A stretch of DNA of 64,000 nt from Agrobacterium tumefaciens (GCF_000834635.1 NZ_JXQV01000004.1:264371-328370), one strand, 5' to 3'. Shown: positions 16,986-26,045, counted from the stretch's first letter. Translations and numbers: made by a program. The notes: a model not told the origin generated them from the sequence alone.

Positions 16986-18275
16986 TCAGGCCGTGCGCTT
17001 CATCGCGCAAAAGAAAAAGCCGTCCGTATCTGTGGTGGCCGGGGTCAGCGTCACAGTCTCTCCGTCGGAAGAATGCGGCTTGATGGTGTCTGCACCGAAA
17101 ATGCTGGTCCAGCGGTCAAGCCCGGAGCGAATGGAGAATTCAGGGTTTTCCGCGCAGAAACGACGCACCTGGCGCTCATTTTCTTCCGGCAGAACAGAAC
17201 ACGTCACATAAACCAGCTCGCCACCGGGACGCACGAACATCTTGGCCTGATCCAGCGCCTGAACCTGCTGTTCAACGCGCTCTTCCAGATTGCGCTGCGT
17301 CAGCCGCCATTTGGTGTCCGGGCGGCGGCGCCATGTGCCGGTGCCGGTGCAGGGGGCGTCTACCAGCACACGGTCGAATTTGCCCTGATAGCGTTCGAGG
17401 TTTTCGGCCCGATCATGCACCTGCACATTGCGGGTGCCAGCGCGCTTCAGCCGTTCTATGATGGGAGCAAGCCGTTTGCGGTCCGCATCGAAAGCGTGAA
17501 CCTGGCCCTTGTTGTTCATGGTTGCAGCCATGGCCAGCGTTTTGCCACCACCGCCTGCGCAATAATCGAGGATCTGTTCGCCTTCCTGCGCACCGGCAAG
17601 ATCGGCAACGATCTGCGAACCCTCATCCTGAACCTCGAACCAGCCCTTCTGGAAAGACAATTCGGCGGTCACGTTGGGTAGCCGCGATGGGCCTTCACCG
17701 GCGGCAATGCGCACGCCGTGGCGGGCAATGCGCGTGGCCTGCGCCTTGGCATCTTCCAGCGCCTTGATGACCTTTGTGCGGGATGCCTTGAGCGTATTGG
17801 CGCGAAGGTCGAGTGTCGGACGCAGGTTCAGTGCCTGCGCCTCGCGCAGCCAGTTCTCGCCAAAGGTCGCCTCGAAGGAAGCCTGCACCCAGTCGGGAAT
17901 ATCGCCCTGCACGTGGGCAGGTGCATCGGTCAGAGAGCGGGATGCAAAAGCAGATGCCGCCGCATCAGACAGGGGCTCCGGTGCAAACTTGTCGCCGTCG
18001 AATTCGGCGGCCAGTTGCTCGACGGATTGTCCCCATTGGCGCAGCATCACGGCGTAACCCAGCGCATTTGCGCTATCGTCGTCCATCACCCATGCGTGGG
18101 AAAGTTTCATGCGCAAGGCGTCATAGACGATGTTGCCAATCGCTGCCCTGTCGCCGGAACCAGCGAAACGGTGCGCCAGTCCCCAGTCCTTCAGTGCATC
18201 GGCCACCGGGCGCCTGCGCGCTTCGATATCCGCCAACACTTCGATCGCCCCGGCCAAACGCCCGCCCAAACGCAT
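16986..18275 (-). CDS. rsmB: RsmB/NOP-family rRNA (cytosine-C5) methyltransferase
   Basis: 429 residues. An N-terminal NusB-like RNA-binding region (about 1-140) precedes a SAM-dependent methyltransferase domain. QILDYCAGGGGKTLAMAA is the SAM-binding motif, DAPCTGTGTWRRRPD carries the motif IV Cys, and VYVTCSVLPEENE the motif VI Cys nucleophile that attacks cytosine C6. The best-known member methylates 16S rRNA C967. It stands alone; the position assignment is by family. Confidence 0.92.
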   Translation of the reverse strand: MRLGGRLAGAIEVLADIEARRRPVADALKDWGLAHRFAGSGDRAAIGNIVYDALRMKLSHAWVMDDDSANALGYAVMLRQWGQSVEQLAAEFDGDKFAPEPLSDAAASAFASRSLTDAPAHVQGDIPDWVQASFEATFGENWLREAQALNLRPTLDLRANTLKASRTKVIKALEDAKAQATRIARHGVRIAAGEGPSRLPNVTAELSFQKGWFEVQDEGSQIVADLAGAQEGEQILDYCAGGGGKTLAMAATMNNKGQVHAFDADRKRLAPIIERLKRAGTRNVQVHDRAENLERYQGKFDRVLVDAPCTGTGTWRRRPDTKWRLTQRNLEERVEQQVQALDQAKMFVRPGGELVYVTCSVLPEENERQVRRFCAENPEFSIRSGLDRWTSIFGADTIKPHSSDGETVTLTPATTDTDGFFFCAMKRTA

Positions 18276-18361
18276 AATCTACCTCACACACAAATTCGTC
18301 CGGGTAGGTAGACGTGAATAGTGGCGAGGGCAAGCCTTCGCGCAGATTTCACTAAAGAACC

Positions 18362-18730
18362 TTACTTGGCCGCGATGATCTCGTAGCAAACCTTGGCCGT
18401 GCCGGAGCTGACCATGCCGATGTCCTTGGCCGCTGCCTTGGAAAGATCAAGCACACGTCCCTTGATGAACGGGCCGCGATCATTGATGCGCACCACAACA
18501 GCCTTGCCGTTGCGGGCATTGGTGACCTTGACCTTGGTGCCGAAGCGCAGCGAGCGATGGGCAGCCGTCAGGTTGGAAGGGTTCATCCGTTCGCCCGAAG
18601 CAGTCTTCGAGGTCAAGGCATACCAGGATGCGCCCCCGCAACCGGTGCCGGCATTGGCTTGTAGTGGAGTCATGATGGAACAGACGGCTATAGTTGCAGC
18701 CGCGATAGTCATGCGTCGAATATTCGTCAA
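18362..18730 (-). CDS. RlpA-like double-psi beta-barrel secreted protein
   Basis: About 122 residues: a signal peptide ([21 protein letters not shown]) then an RlpA-like barrel with [30 protein letters not shown] and [22 protein letters not shown]. The barrel motifs, including the Asp of NDRGPF, match RlpA lytic-transglycosylase and expansin-like domains that act on peptidoglycan. There is no SPOR domain. The start is uncertain: the TTG at 18730 has AGGGAAG about eight bases upstream; GTG at 18748 and ATG at 18712 are alternatives. Confidence 0.8.
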   Translation of the reverse strand: MTNIRRMTIAAATIAVCSIMTPLQANAGTGCGGASWYALTSKTASGERMNPSNLTAAHRSLRFGTKVKVTNARNGKAVVVRINDRGPFIKGRVLDLSKAAAKDIGMVSSGTAKVCYEIIAAK

Positions 18731-19124
18731 ACTGTGCTTCCCTGACACTCGGCCCCGCGCCGATGAACTTAAGGCTCATTCAATTGATGGAGTGTAGAGC
18801 GTGGGAAAAATGGCGAAAAATGGCCGAGGTCTAATCACGAAGTATTACAGTCTGTAACATTCGTGATCATATAACTGATCTGCAATTTGGATAGCTTTCG
18901 ATGATTCCGCAAAAAATTCATTTGGAATCAAAGAGCAACGAAAATCCATTGCGTGAAGCGCCGAACAGGAGTCGGATCACGAAATCCCTGTGAAATAATT
19001 TTCCAATGCATGAAAAATTAAACCAAATTGCACTTTAACAAATGGTTAATTAGGCGCAATTGCGATTAAAACATTCCCCAAAAGGGCCTTTGGATGGATT
19101 TTTCACCGCATCCAATATGAACAT
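18731..19124. other. AT-rich regulatory gap with nested palindrome and CtrA-type site
   Basis: About 390 bases without a gene, upstream of the RlpA-like gene. ATCACGAA (18834-18841) pairs with TTCGTGAT (18860-18867) and encloses TTACAG-T-CTGTAA, giving a 34-base nested palindrome. At 19035-19049, TTAA, seven bases, TTAA fits the CtrA consensus TTAA-N7-TTAA, with further TTAA half-sites nearby. The gap is clearly lower in GC than the flanking genes. Operator and CtrA roles are inference. Confidence 0.5.
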
Positions 19125-20003
19125 TTATTCATCTCGCCAGATGCCCGCATCCCACATCTCACGCAGGGATTGACGATAGTCAGGATGGGAAAAATCGAAA
19201 CCGAGTGCCTTGAGCTTGCGGTTGGAGACCCGTTTGTTCTCGCCATAAAAGGAGCGCGCCATCTCGGTCAGTTGCGCGGTCTCGAAAGACTGTTCTTCAG
19301 GCGGATCTACACCCATCAGTCCGGCCGCGAACGTGACAACATCCTGCGGCGGGGCGGGTTCGTCGTCTGTTACGTTGAAAATGCCGCTTGCCTTCTGCTC
19401 GATCAGAAACGCCGTGACCGCGCCGATATCTTCAACGCGAATGCGGTTGAAGACCTGATCCTTCTTAACCAGCCGTCGCGCTGTGCCTTTTTCGAGATTA
19501 ATAAGCCCGTTGCGTCCCGGCCCGTAAATGCCGGAGAGACGCAGCACGCAGAGCTTGACGTCAGCCTGCTTGCAGGCCTCGCCCCAGGCATTCTCGGCAT
19601 CCACCCGCTCTTTGGAGCGCACCGAGACGGGCCGACAGAGCGTGTCCTCATCCACCCAGGCGCCATCATGGTTGCCATAGACGCCGACCGTCGAGAGGTA
19701 TGCACACCATTCAAGGTTCGGCATCAAGCTTTTCAGGCCGCCCTCGCTCAGCCGCAGCAAAGGATCGCCGAATGTGCTGGGCGCAATGGACTGCACAAGA
19801 TGCGTCACGGATTGAAGCTCGGCGCGCAACTCGTCACCGATGGTCTCGCCGGTGAAGATATATGGTGCGATGGCGTGGCACTGCAGCGTGGAAAGTTTGC
19901 CCTCGCTGCGCGTCGTGCCGGAAATGCGGTCCATGTCGGTCTGGAGTGCTCTGGCGATAGCTTCGCCGGAATATCCGGCCCCGAAAATCATCAGATGCGA
20001 CAT
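19125..20003 (-). CDS. NAD-dependent epimerase/SDR-family protein (YeeZ-like)
   Basis: 292 residues. MSHLMIFGAGYSGEAIARAL is a Rossmann start with GxGxxG-type glycines (GAGYSG). RLSGIYGPGRNGL near residue 160 is typical of extended SDRs, but a classical YxxxK is not obvious, as in YeeZ-like members. No specific substrate is known for the group. The gene is immediately downstream of queG (no gap between the queG stop and this ATG), so the two are cotranscribed. Confidence 0.8.
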   Translation of the reverse strand: MSHLMIFGAGYSGEAIARALQTDMDRISGTTRSEGKLSTLQCHAIAPYIFTGETIGDELRAELQSVTHLVQSIAPSTFGDPLLRLSEGGLKSLMPNLEWCAYLSTVGVYGNHDGAWVDEDTLCRPVSVRSKERVDAENAWGEACKQADVKLCVLRLSGIYGPGRNGLINLEKGTARRLVKKDQVFNRIRVEDIGAVTAFLIEQKASGIFNVTDDEPAPPQDVVTFAAGLMGVDPPEEQSFETAQLTEMARSFYGENKRVSNRKLKALGFDFSHPDYRQSLREMWDAGIWRDE

Positions 20004-21182
20004 TTACACTCCTGCTGTCATCCACTCGTTCAGCACGTCCGAATCGCCCTCGGGTGCACGGGCGCAAGCGTAGGCATTGAAGCTCTGCCTGTCCATCAAT
20101 CTTGATAGCGCCCACACCGCCATGCCGCGCACGTCTGGTGAATCGTCCTGACTAAGTATCTGGCACTGTTCAATAAATGCAGCATCACCAGAATTGCCCG
20201 CGGCAATCAGAACATTGCGAATGAAGCGGTTGCGACCGATGCGCTTGACCGGAGATCCGCTGAAAAAGGCGCGAAATTGCGCATCATCCAGCGTCAGCAA
20301 AAAGGCGATTTCAGGCTCTTTTAGATCGTCCCTGGCCTGCAATTTCATCTCGGATGCACTGGCGGCAAACTTGTTCCACGGGCATGCAGCAAGGCAATCA
20401 TCGCAGCCATAGATGCGGTTGCCGATCAAGGGCCTCAGCGCATGGGGAATGGTCCCCTTGTGCTCAATGGTCAGGTAGGAAATGCAGCGGCGCGCATCCA
20501 GCTTGTAGGGCGCTGGAAAGGCATCCGTCGGGCAGGCGTCCAGACAGGCCCGGCACGATCCGCAATGGTCGCGCTCCGCCTCATCCAGACAGAGTTCTGC
20601 CGTTGTGAACATGCTGCCCAGAAACAGCCAGGAACCATGGCTGCGGCTGACGAGGTTGGTATGCTTGCCCTGCCAGCCAAGCCCCGCTGCCGCAGCCAGG
20701 GGTTTTTCCATCACAGGCGCGGTATCGACAAAGACCTTCACGTCCTCTCCCGCCCGTGCGGCAAAGCGTGTGGCAATCTCTTTCAGCCGTCCTTTGATTA
20801 GGTCATGATAATCGCGGTTGCGGGCATAGACCGATATGGCCGCCTTGTCCGGTTTTGACAGAATGCCACGTGGGTCTTCATCCGGGCCGTAATTCATGCC
20901 GAACATGACAACGGACCGCACCTCGCTCCACAGCGTTTTCGGGCGGGCGCGCCTCGCCTCAGTTTCCTCCATCCAGCCCATCGTGCCGTGGAAGCCATTG
21001 TCGATGAATTCGCGTAGCCGCTCAGGTGCTAGCGGAATGCTGTCGGCAGAGGTGACGCGACAGAGATCGAAGCCAAGCGAGGCCGCTTCAGCGCGGATGA
21101 AATCCGTCAGCTTCGCCATCCGCGCTTGCTGCTTCTGCAATGCCGTGTCGATGGCTGTTCTCCCGATGCTGGTGGCAGACAT
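20004..21182 (-). CDS. queG: Epoxyqueuosine reductase QueG
   Basis: About 392 residues. QueG reduces epoxyqueuosine to queuosine in the anticodon of certain tRNAs, using cobalamin and two [4Fe-4S] clusters. The clusters are visible as CGSCRACLDACPTDAF and CDDCLAACPWN with a supporting Cys in DARRCISYLTIEHKG. FGMNYGPDEDP and AAGLGWQGKHTN are QueG signatures, and a C-terminal HEAT-like tail follows. ATG at 21182 is used; GTG four codons upstream or ATG at 21119 are possible. Cotranscribed with the SDR gene downstream. Confidence 0.95.
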   Translation of the reverse strand: MSATSIGRTAIDTALQKQQARMAKLTDFIRAEAASLGFDLCRVTSADSIPLAPERLREFIDNGFHGTMGWMEETEARRARPKTLWSEVRSVVMFGMNYGPDEDPRGILSKPDKAAISVYARNRDYHDLIKGRLKEIATRFAARAGEDVKVFVDTAPVMEKPLAAAAGLGWQGKHTNLVSRSHGSWLFLGSMFTTAELCLDEAERDHCGSCRACLDACPTDAFPAPYKLDARRCISYLTIEHKGTIPHALRPLIGNRIYGCDDCLAACPWNKFAASASEMKLQARDDLKEPEIAFLLTLDDAQFRAFFSGSPVKRIGRNRFIRNVLIAAGNSGDAAFIEQCQILSQDDSPDVRGMAVWALSRLMDRQSFNAYACARAPEGDSDVLNEWMTAGV

Positions 21183-21222
21183 CCCGCCTGTCACAGCATA
21201 CTATCATAAGCTGTCGGCGCGT

Positions 21223-21915
21223 TTAAAAATCCAGATCCGCATAATGGGATGATGGCGCAAGACGCGGCACGCGCTCACCCAGAAGCGGGCGGAAGGACGG
21301 GCGGGATTTGACGCGCTGATACCATTCCTTGGCAATCGGCGCCTCCAGCCAGTTGATCTCGCCGAGGTAGTCGAGAATCGAGATCGAGGCACCCGCAGCA
21401 AGATCCGCGTAGCTCAACCGGTCGCCCGCAAGCCATGTGCGCGAACCCGCCAGCCATTCCAGGTATTTCATGTGCTGATGCACGTTGGCACGTGCGGTGC
21501 GCAACAGCTTGCTGTCTGGTGGGCCGCCGCCTTGTGCTGTCGACATTTGCAGCTTGTAGGCACGCTCGCGCACCAGCGGGCGGGTGACATCCGTTTCCAT
21601 CTTCTGCAGAAACCACTCGGTCAACCGTCGAATTTCAGCGCGCTGAAAGGGGTCTTCGGCCAGCAGTCGCTTGTCCCGTTTCAAGACACCATGGGTCTCG
21701 TCCAGAAATTCCGCCAGAACATAGGGCCCGCAAAGCGAGCGCATATTATCATCCAGGTAGACCGGCAATGTGCCCGCCGGGTTGAGCGCCAGAAACTCCC
21801 GCCGCTTTTCCCAGGGCTGTTCTTCGACCAGATCGACCTGAAATCCGTATTCGGTCAGGATCAGCCGGACGAAACGGGACGCAGTCGACATGGGAGAATG
21901 AAAAAGGGTTGGCAT
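21223..21915 (-). CDS. Glutathione S-transferase family protein
   Basis: 230 residues with an N-terminal thioredoxin-like domain (MPTLFHSPMSTASRFVRLIL; LNPAGTLPVYLDD is the cis-Pro glutathione-binding turn) and a C-terminal all-helical domain with WLAGDRLSYADLAAGASISILDYLG, the conserved Asp-capped helix. Probably conjugates or binds glutathione in the cytoplasm; substrate unknown. It is 40 bases upstream of queG on the same strand, so it may head that operon. Confidence 0.9.
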   Translation of the reverse strand: MPTLFHSPMSTASRFVRLILTEYGFQVDLVEEQPWEKRREFLALNPAGTLPVYLDDNMRSLCGPYVLAEFLDETHGVLKRDKRLLAEDPFQRAEIRRLTEWFLQKMETDVTRPLVRERAYKLQMSTAQGGGPPDSKLLRTARANVHQHMKYLEWLAGSRTWLAGDRLSYADLAAGASISILDYLGEINWLEAPIAKEWYQRVKSRPSFRPLLGERVPRLAPSSHYADLDF

Positions 21916-22074
21916 CGGTACTCAAACATTTGGTGAAAGGAGGGGTGTGTCTTTTATCGCCAGACAGCGGACGTGATCGCCTGTGCAGAAACTATAAGTT
22001 CAGCTTTTTTAAGACAAGTTTAACGAGATGACGATTGTCCCGGCGCATAACGGCCTAAAAGGGCGTTTTTCATG

Positions 22075-22110
22075 AAAAAAGCGCCGTCGATTGAGCCGAT
22101 GGCGCTTTTT
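22075..22110 (-). terminator. Terminator after the 51-residue secreted protein
   Basis: AAAAAGCGCC (22076-22085) pairs with GGCGCTTTTT (22101-22110), with three further inner pairs (TCG with CGA). On the minus strand the stem is followed by a T run, and it lies about 35 bases after the stop of the 51-residue gene. Symmetric A/T flanks could also stop plus-strand transcription. Confidence 0.8.
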
Positions 22111-22145
22111 GAAAAATCAGAGCAAGGCGCTCTGCTTGCGATTGA

Positions 22146-22301
22146 TCAGTTCGCCGAGATGGAGCTCGTCGTGCATGGGTCGACGCCGTAAGCTGGTGAA
22201 CAGCCTGACTTGTTGGCTGCGACAGTACCTGGAGCCATAAACGAACCTGCCAGAACAACCAAAGCCGCACACGCAAAAAAGAGTGCGATAGACTTGCCCA
22301 T
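22146..22301 (-). CDS. Small secreted protein, 51 residues
   Basis: ATG at 22301, stop TGA at 22146. The product MGKSIALFFACAALVVLAGS begins with a textbook signal peptide that ends near TVAA, leaving a mature peptide of about 22 residues with two Cys (SGCSPAYGVDPCTT). AAAGG stands about ten bases before the start and an intrinsic terminator follows. Not recognised. The two Cys could form a disulfide in the periplasm. Likely real because signal peptide, ribosome-binding site and terminator agree. Confidence 0.65.
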   Translation of the reverse strand: MGKSIALFFACAALVVLAGSFMAPGTVAANKSGCSPAYGVDPCTTSSISAN

Positions 22302-22538
22302 TTTTATTTAGCCTTTCAGACGATGAACGTGAGGACGCGAAGCGTTGCACGGTGATTATTATGTTCTGGATGTGTGTAGGATGTGGCGTGTAGCAATAAA
22401 GGAGCTTACTGAATACGGGGTTAATGCGAACTCTTGTCCACAGTTGCCCTTGTGCCACGCTTGTGCCGCTGAAACTCTGATCATGATGTGCCCCCACATG
22501 CAAAGGACAGCGAACTAGTCGCTGCCCGTTATCGTGAG

Positions 22539-22556
22539 AACGCACGGATGTGCGTT
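22539..22556 (-). terminator. Possible weak terminator after the NDUFA9-like gene
   Basis: AACGCAC and GTGCGTT form a perfect 7-bp stem with a four-base loop 14 bases past the stop of the NDUFA9-like gene. No T run follows, so termination is doubtful. Confidence 0.3.
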
Positions 22557-22569
22557 TGGTTGCACTGCC

Positions 22570-23550
22570 TCAGGCAGCTTTTCCCGCATTGCTGAATTGT
22601 CCATTGGTACGGTAGCTCACCATATAGGTAGGCAGGATCGAAGACACGCGCACGGGCGTCATGCCGATACCTTCCAGCGTCAGACCAGCCTTTTCTGCCT
22701 CTGCAGAAACGACGTTGTCATCTCTCAGCATCGTGACCTGATCTGCCGTCAATGGCGGCGTGATCAGCGGCACCATGGAAGCGATCTTGCCGATCAGCGT
22801 TGCGATGCCGAATGGCAGATTCACCAGCGGGCGCTGGCGGTAGGTCGCGGCCAGAACCGCCTCAAGACAGGCACGGAATGTCATCACATCCTGTCCGCCA
22901 AGCTCGTAGGTCGCGCCGGGCTTCAGTGCGCCGTCAACGCTGCGGGCGACGACTTCTGCAACATCTTCCACATAGACGGGCTGGAACCTGGTGTGGCCAC
23001 CGCCGATCAGCGGCAGGAATGGCATGCTCTGCGCCATGCCCGCAAACTTGTTGAAGAAATCGTCTTCCGGACCAAACACGATGGATGGGCGAAGAATGAT
23101 GGCGTCTGGCAAAGCGGCGCGGATCGCTGCTTCTGCACGGCCCTTGGTGCGGGCGTAACCGACGGTCGAATTGGCATCGGCACCAATCGCGGAAATATGG
23201 GTCAGCGTCGCGCCGGCATTTCGGGCAGCTTCCGCCACGGCGCGTGCGCCGAATTCCTGCACGGCGTCGAATGTGTTGCGTCCGCTTTCAAACAGAATGC
23301 CGACGCAGTTGACCACATGGTCTGCACCTTCGACGGCCTTGTTGATGGACTCCTTGTAGCGCAGGTTTGCCTGCGCAAAGGAAATCTGTCCGACATTGCC
23401 CTGCGGCTGCAAAAAGCCCGCCAGATCGGGGCGGCGCACGGCGACGCGAATGCGGTATCCGCGCTTGGCCAGAGTGCGCACCACATGCCGTCCGACAAAG
23501 CCCGAACCGCCGAAAACGGTGACGAGAGGGGGAAGGTTGGCCAAAGGCAT
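22570..23550 (-). CDS. Complex I NDUFA9-like NAD(P)-binding protein
   Basis: 326 residues of the atypical SDR fold. LVTVFGGSGFVGRHVVRTLAKRGYRIRVAVRRPD is the dinucleotide-binding start, and HISAIGADANSTVGYARTKGRAE and RPSIVFGPEDDFFNKFA match the family that includes the accessory NADH dehydrogenase subunit NDUFA9. In alphaproteobacteria this protein is associated with respiratory complex I or quinone-related functions. GGAG stands eight bases before the ATG. Not part of a nuo operon here. Complex I role is by homology. Confidence 0.88.
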   Translation of the reverse strand: MPLANLPPLVTVFGGSGFVGRHVVRTLAKRGYRIRVAVRRPDLAGFLQPQGNVGQISFAQANLRYKESINKAVEGADHVVNCVGILFESGRNTFDAVQEFGARAVAEAARNAGATLTHISAIGADANSTVGYARTKGRAEAAIRAALPDAIILRPSIVFGPEDDFFNKFAGMAQSMPFLPLIGGGHTRFQPVYVEDVAEVVARSVDGALKPGATYELGGQDVMTFRACLEAVLAATYRQRPLVNLPFGIATLIGKIASMVPLITPPLTADQVTMLRDDNVVSAEAEKAGLTLEGIGMTPVRVSSILPTYMVSYRTNGQFSNAGKAA

Positions 23551-23667
23551 GGGAAGCTCCTGCGAAGCGTTGAATCTAGGCGTTTCCGTCTCTTAGCGTA
23601 AAGCCGATGCAACGGGAAGAGAGAACAGCAACACAGATGATGAGAGTGAACGGATGCTTGATAATGA

Positions 23668-23955
23668 TCAGACGCCGTCGAGGATCATCAACTCAGCATC
23701 GGCCACTTCCTGGCGGATCTTGAGCGCCTGCTGGTATTCGTCGCTGTTGTAGCAATCCAGTGCGTGCTGCATCGATGGAAACTCGATGACGACATTGCGC
23801 GCCCGACCCTTGCCCTCTAGCTGGTTGACCACGCCGCCACGCGCCAGAAAATTCGCGCCGAAACGCTCGAAGGCGGGCTTGGCTGTCGAAATATAATCCT
23901 TGTAGCGTTCGGCATCGCGCACATCCACCTGTGCAATCCAGTAACCCTTGGCCAT
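23668..23955 (-). CDS. DUF1330 domain protein
   Basis: 95 residues: AKGYWIAQVDVRDAERYKDYISTAKPAFERFGANFLARGG and ARNVVIEFPSMQHALDCYNSDEYQ are characteristic of the DUF1330 ferredoxin-like (dimeric alpha-beta barrel) family. No catalytic function is established. It lies 12 bases after pyrF on the same strand and is probably the last gene of that operon. Confidence 0.9.
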   Translation of the reverse strand: MAKGYWIAQVDVRDAERYKDYISTAKPAFERFGANFLARGGVVNQLEGKGRARNVVIEFPSMQHALDCYNSDEYQQALKIRQEVADAELMILDGV

Positions 23956-23967
23956 GATGTCTTCCTT

Positions 23968-24660
23968 TCAGATTGCCTTGGACATTTCGTCCAAAATAGC
24001 GCGTGCCGCAGCTTTCGGATCGGCGGCCTTGACGATGGGGCGGGCAACCACGAGATGGCTGGACCCGGCCTTGATCGCATCAAACGGTGTCACAACCCGC
24101 TTCTGGTCGCCAGCGTCAGAACCCGCAGGGCGAATGCCGGGTGTTACAACAGCCATATCGGCGCCCACGATCTCGCGCACGGCAGCGGATTCTTCGGCCG
24201 AACAGACAATGCCGCCCATGCCCGCATCCCGCGCCTGCGCTGCCCGCTTCATCACCAGCGACCGCGCATCGCCCTGATATCCCGCTTCGATCAGATCGGC
24301 ATCGTCCATGGAGGTCAGAACGGTCACGCCCAGCAGTGTCAGGTCAGAGCCCTGCGCCGCCTTCACCGCAGCCCGCATCGCCTTGGGGTAGGCATGCAGC
24401 GTCAGCATCGACATGCCCATCTTGGCGATGTTTTCCACGCCCGATGCCACCGTGTTGTCGATGTCGAGAAGCTTCATGTCGAGGAAGATTTTCTTGCCGC
24501 TCTGAGCCAGCTCTCGGGCGAACTCAAGCCCGCCCGCAAAGGCCAGTTGATGACCGATCTTGTAGAACAATACGTCGTCGCCCAATGCGTTGACGATTTT
24601 TTCGGCTTCGGCCACGGTTGGAAGATCAAGCCCGACAATCAGGCGCTCGCGTGCGGTCAT
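23968..24660 (-). CDS. pyrF: Orotidine 5'-phosphate decarboxylase
   Basis: 230 residues. PyrF decarboxylates OMP to UMP, the last step of pyrimidine synthesis. [15 protein letters not shown] carries the catalytic Asp-Lys-x-x-Asp region and [21 protein letters not shown] the phosphate-binding loop. The ATG at 24660 ([14 protein letters not shown]) follows GGAAGGGG and overlaps the upstream stop by four bases, indicating coupling to the phosphatase-like gene. pyrC and pyrE lie elsewhere in the window, at 55-57 kb. Confidence 0.96.
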   Translation of the reverse strand: MTARERLIVGLDLPTVAEAEKIVNALGDDVLFYKIGHQLAFAGGLEFARELAQSGKKIFLDMKLLDIDNTVASGVENIAKMGMSMLTLHAYPKAMRAAVKAAQGSDLTLLGVTVLTSMDDADLIEAGYQGDARSLVMKRAAQARDAGMGGIVCSAEESAAVREIVGADMAVVTPGIRPAGSDAGDQKRVVTPFDAIKAGSSHLVVARPIVKAADPKAAARAILDEMSKAI

Positions 24661-25247
24661 AATGTCATCCCCTTCCACTGTTCCATCGGCGTCCAGTCGC
24701 ATGTGAGACTGCGGTCTGCAAGACTAAAACAGAAGATATTGCCACCACCGGGTGGCTGGTCGCCGCGACGGCTGATGATGTCATGCGCAAGGTGCGATTT
24801 CAGCAGCGTCCCGACCGCGCCGTGGCCGATGAAGGCGATGGGTGCTGCGGGATCGTGGCTGGCGAGAACGGCCTCGATGGTGCCGACGATCCGCGACTGC
24901 GCGTCAGCTGCCGTCTCCCAGCCCTTGTAGCTTGCCTGCGGGTGGGCAAAGAACCAGTCTGCGGCGCGTTCGAACTCATCGGGCGGAAGAAACCCGGTGG
25001 CGCTTCGGTCGTTCTCGTGCATGTTGGCTGCTGTCTCGACCTCGACACCGGCGGCACGCGCGAAAATCCGTGTCGTTTCAATGGCTTTTTTCTCGCTGCT
25101 CGAAACGATGCGCCGCAACGCCTTTGCCCAGCGAAAGGCGGCAGCCCTGCGAACGCGCTGCGCACCGAAGTCGGACAGTCCCCAATCAGGGACCGGCACG
25201 TTCGCATCGATCCTGACCTGCGGGTGGGTAATATAGAGCGCGTACAT
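24657..25247 (-). CDS. Histidine phosphatase-superfamily protein with altered RHG motif
   Basis: 196 residues. The fold is suggested by TH at residues 7-8 (YITHPQV), [19 protein letters not shown] (where active members have SxxxRAxxTA), [10 protein letters not shown] with the conserved acidic residue, and [11 protein letters not shown] with the second catalytic His (residue 142). The canonical Arg-His-Gly is replaced by Thr-His-Pro, and a Lys takes the place of the second Arg. Catalysis may be altered or lost. Coupled to pyrF by a four-base overlap; pmtA ends 15 bases upstream. Confidence 0.75.
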   Translation of the reverse strand: MYALYITHPQVRIDANVPVPDWGLSDFGAQRVRRAAAFRWAKALRRIVSSSEKKAIETTRIFARAAGVEVETAANMHENDRSATGFLPPDEFERAADWFFAHPQASYKGWETAADAQSRIVGTIEAVLASHDPAAPIAFIGHGAVGTLLKSHLAHDIISRRGDQPPGGGNIFCFSLADRSLTCDWTPMEQWKGMTL

Positions 25248-25262
25248 GACGCAGACGCTAAC

Positions 25263-25856
25263 TCAGGCGCGGGTATAGGTCCACAGCTGAGCGGGCGGAA
25301 TGTTGCGCACCACGAAGTCGAAGTGCCGGATGTGGTAGAGGTGCGGCTGGGCGACGATGGGCGAAACCGGACCGTAGGAAATCTGGATCATCGGGCGGCC
25401 ATGCGGCACACGGTTCAGCAGGTCATCCAGAAGGCGGATGCGCTCGGCCATGGGGAAGTTCAGCATCGGCACGGCTGAAATCACGCAGTCAAACATCTGG
25501 TCTTTTTGCGCGGCCAAGGTCGTATCCAGATCGAAGGCGTCGCCATTGATGAAGTTCACGCCCGGATAGCTGCGCAGCAGTTGCTGGTAGAAATCCGTGG
25601 AATATTCGATGGCCGTCACGTTTTCCGGCTTCACGCCCCGGCCCAGAATGGCCTTGGTGATGCAGCCGGTTCCCGGACCAAGCTCCAGCACGGGCAGGCC
25701 GGATTGCGGGGTGATGACGCTGGCCATGCGCCGTGCCGTCACGCCAGAGGTCGGCACGATGGCGCCAACCTTCTTTGGCTGATTGACCATACCCTTGAAG
25801 AAACGAATTTCCTCTTCGAATTTTCTGCCGAAGCGCTGCTTAAGGCTCAGTCCCAT
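25263..25856 (-). CDS. pmtA: Phospholipid N-methyltransferase PmtA
   Basis: 197 residues. PmtA methylates phosphatidylethanolamine stepwise to phosphatidylcholine at the inner membrane. The SAM motif LELGPGTGCITKAIL (about 57-71) has the E-x-G-P-G-T-G form of the Agrobacterium/Rhodobacter enzyme. The N-terminal amphipathic, basic helix (LKQRFGRKFEEEIRFFKGM) matches the membrane-binding helix known from Agrobacterium PmtA. ATG at 25856 is chosen for AAGGGGG upstream; a longer frame would put an unrelated segment before that helix. Supports a Rhizobiaceae origin. Confidence 0.93.
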   Translation of the reverse strand: MGLSLKQRFGRKFEEEIRFFKGMVNQPKKVGAIVPTSGVTARRMASVITPQSGLPVLELGPGTGCITKAILGRGVKPENVTAIEYSTDFYQQLLRSYPGVNFINGDAFDLDTTLAAQKDQMFDCVISAVPMLNFPMAERIRLLDDLLNRVPHGRPMIQISYGPVSPIVAQPHLYHIRHFDFVVRNIPPAQLWTYTRA

Positions 25857-25983
25857 CCGGTCCCCCTTAGGATTATTGTGTGCCAACATTTGTGGAAACT
25901 GTGGCGATATGTTGTCTCCCTGTCGTAAAGACAATGAAAAATGTCGCAATAGGAAAATCTTAACGAAAGATGAAAATTCTGCA

Positions 25984-26018
25984 AACAAAAACGCCGGCGA
26001 AGGAGATTCGCCGGCGTT
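25984..26018 (-). terminator. Intrinsic terminator of dnaN
   Basis: AACGCCGGCGAA (25990-26001) and TTCGCCGGCGTT (26007-26018) form a perfect 12-bp stem with a five-base loop. The minus strand continues with T-rich sequence. It lies 27 bases past the dnaN stop. Confidence 0.92.
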
Positions 26019-26045
26019 CCGAAGTCCTGTTGATCGGTGAAGATG

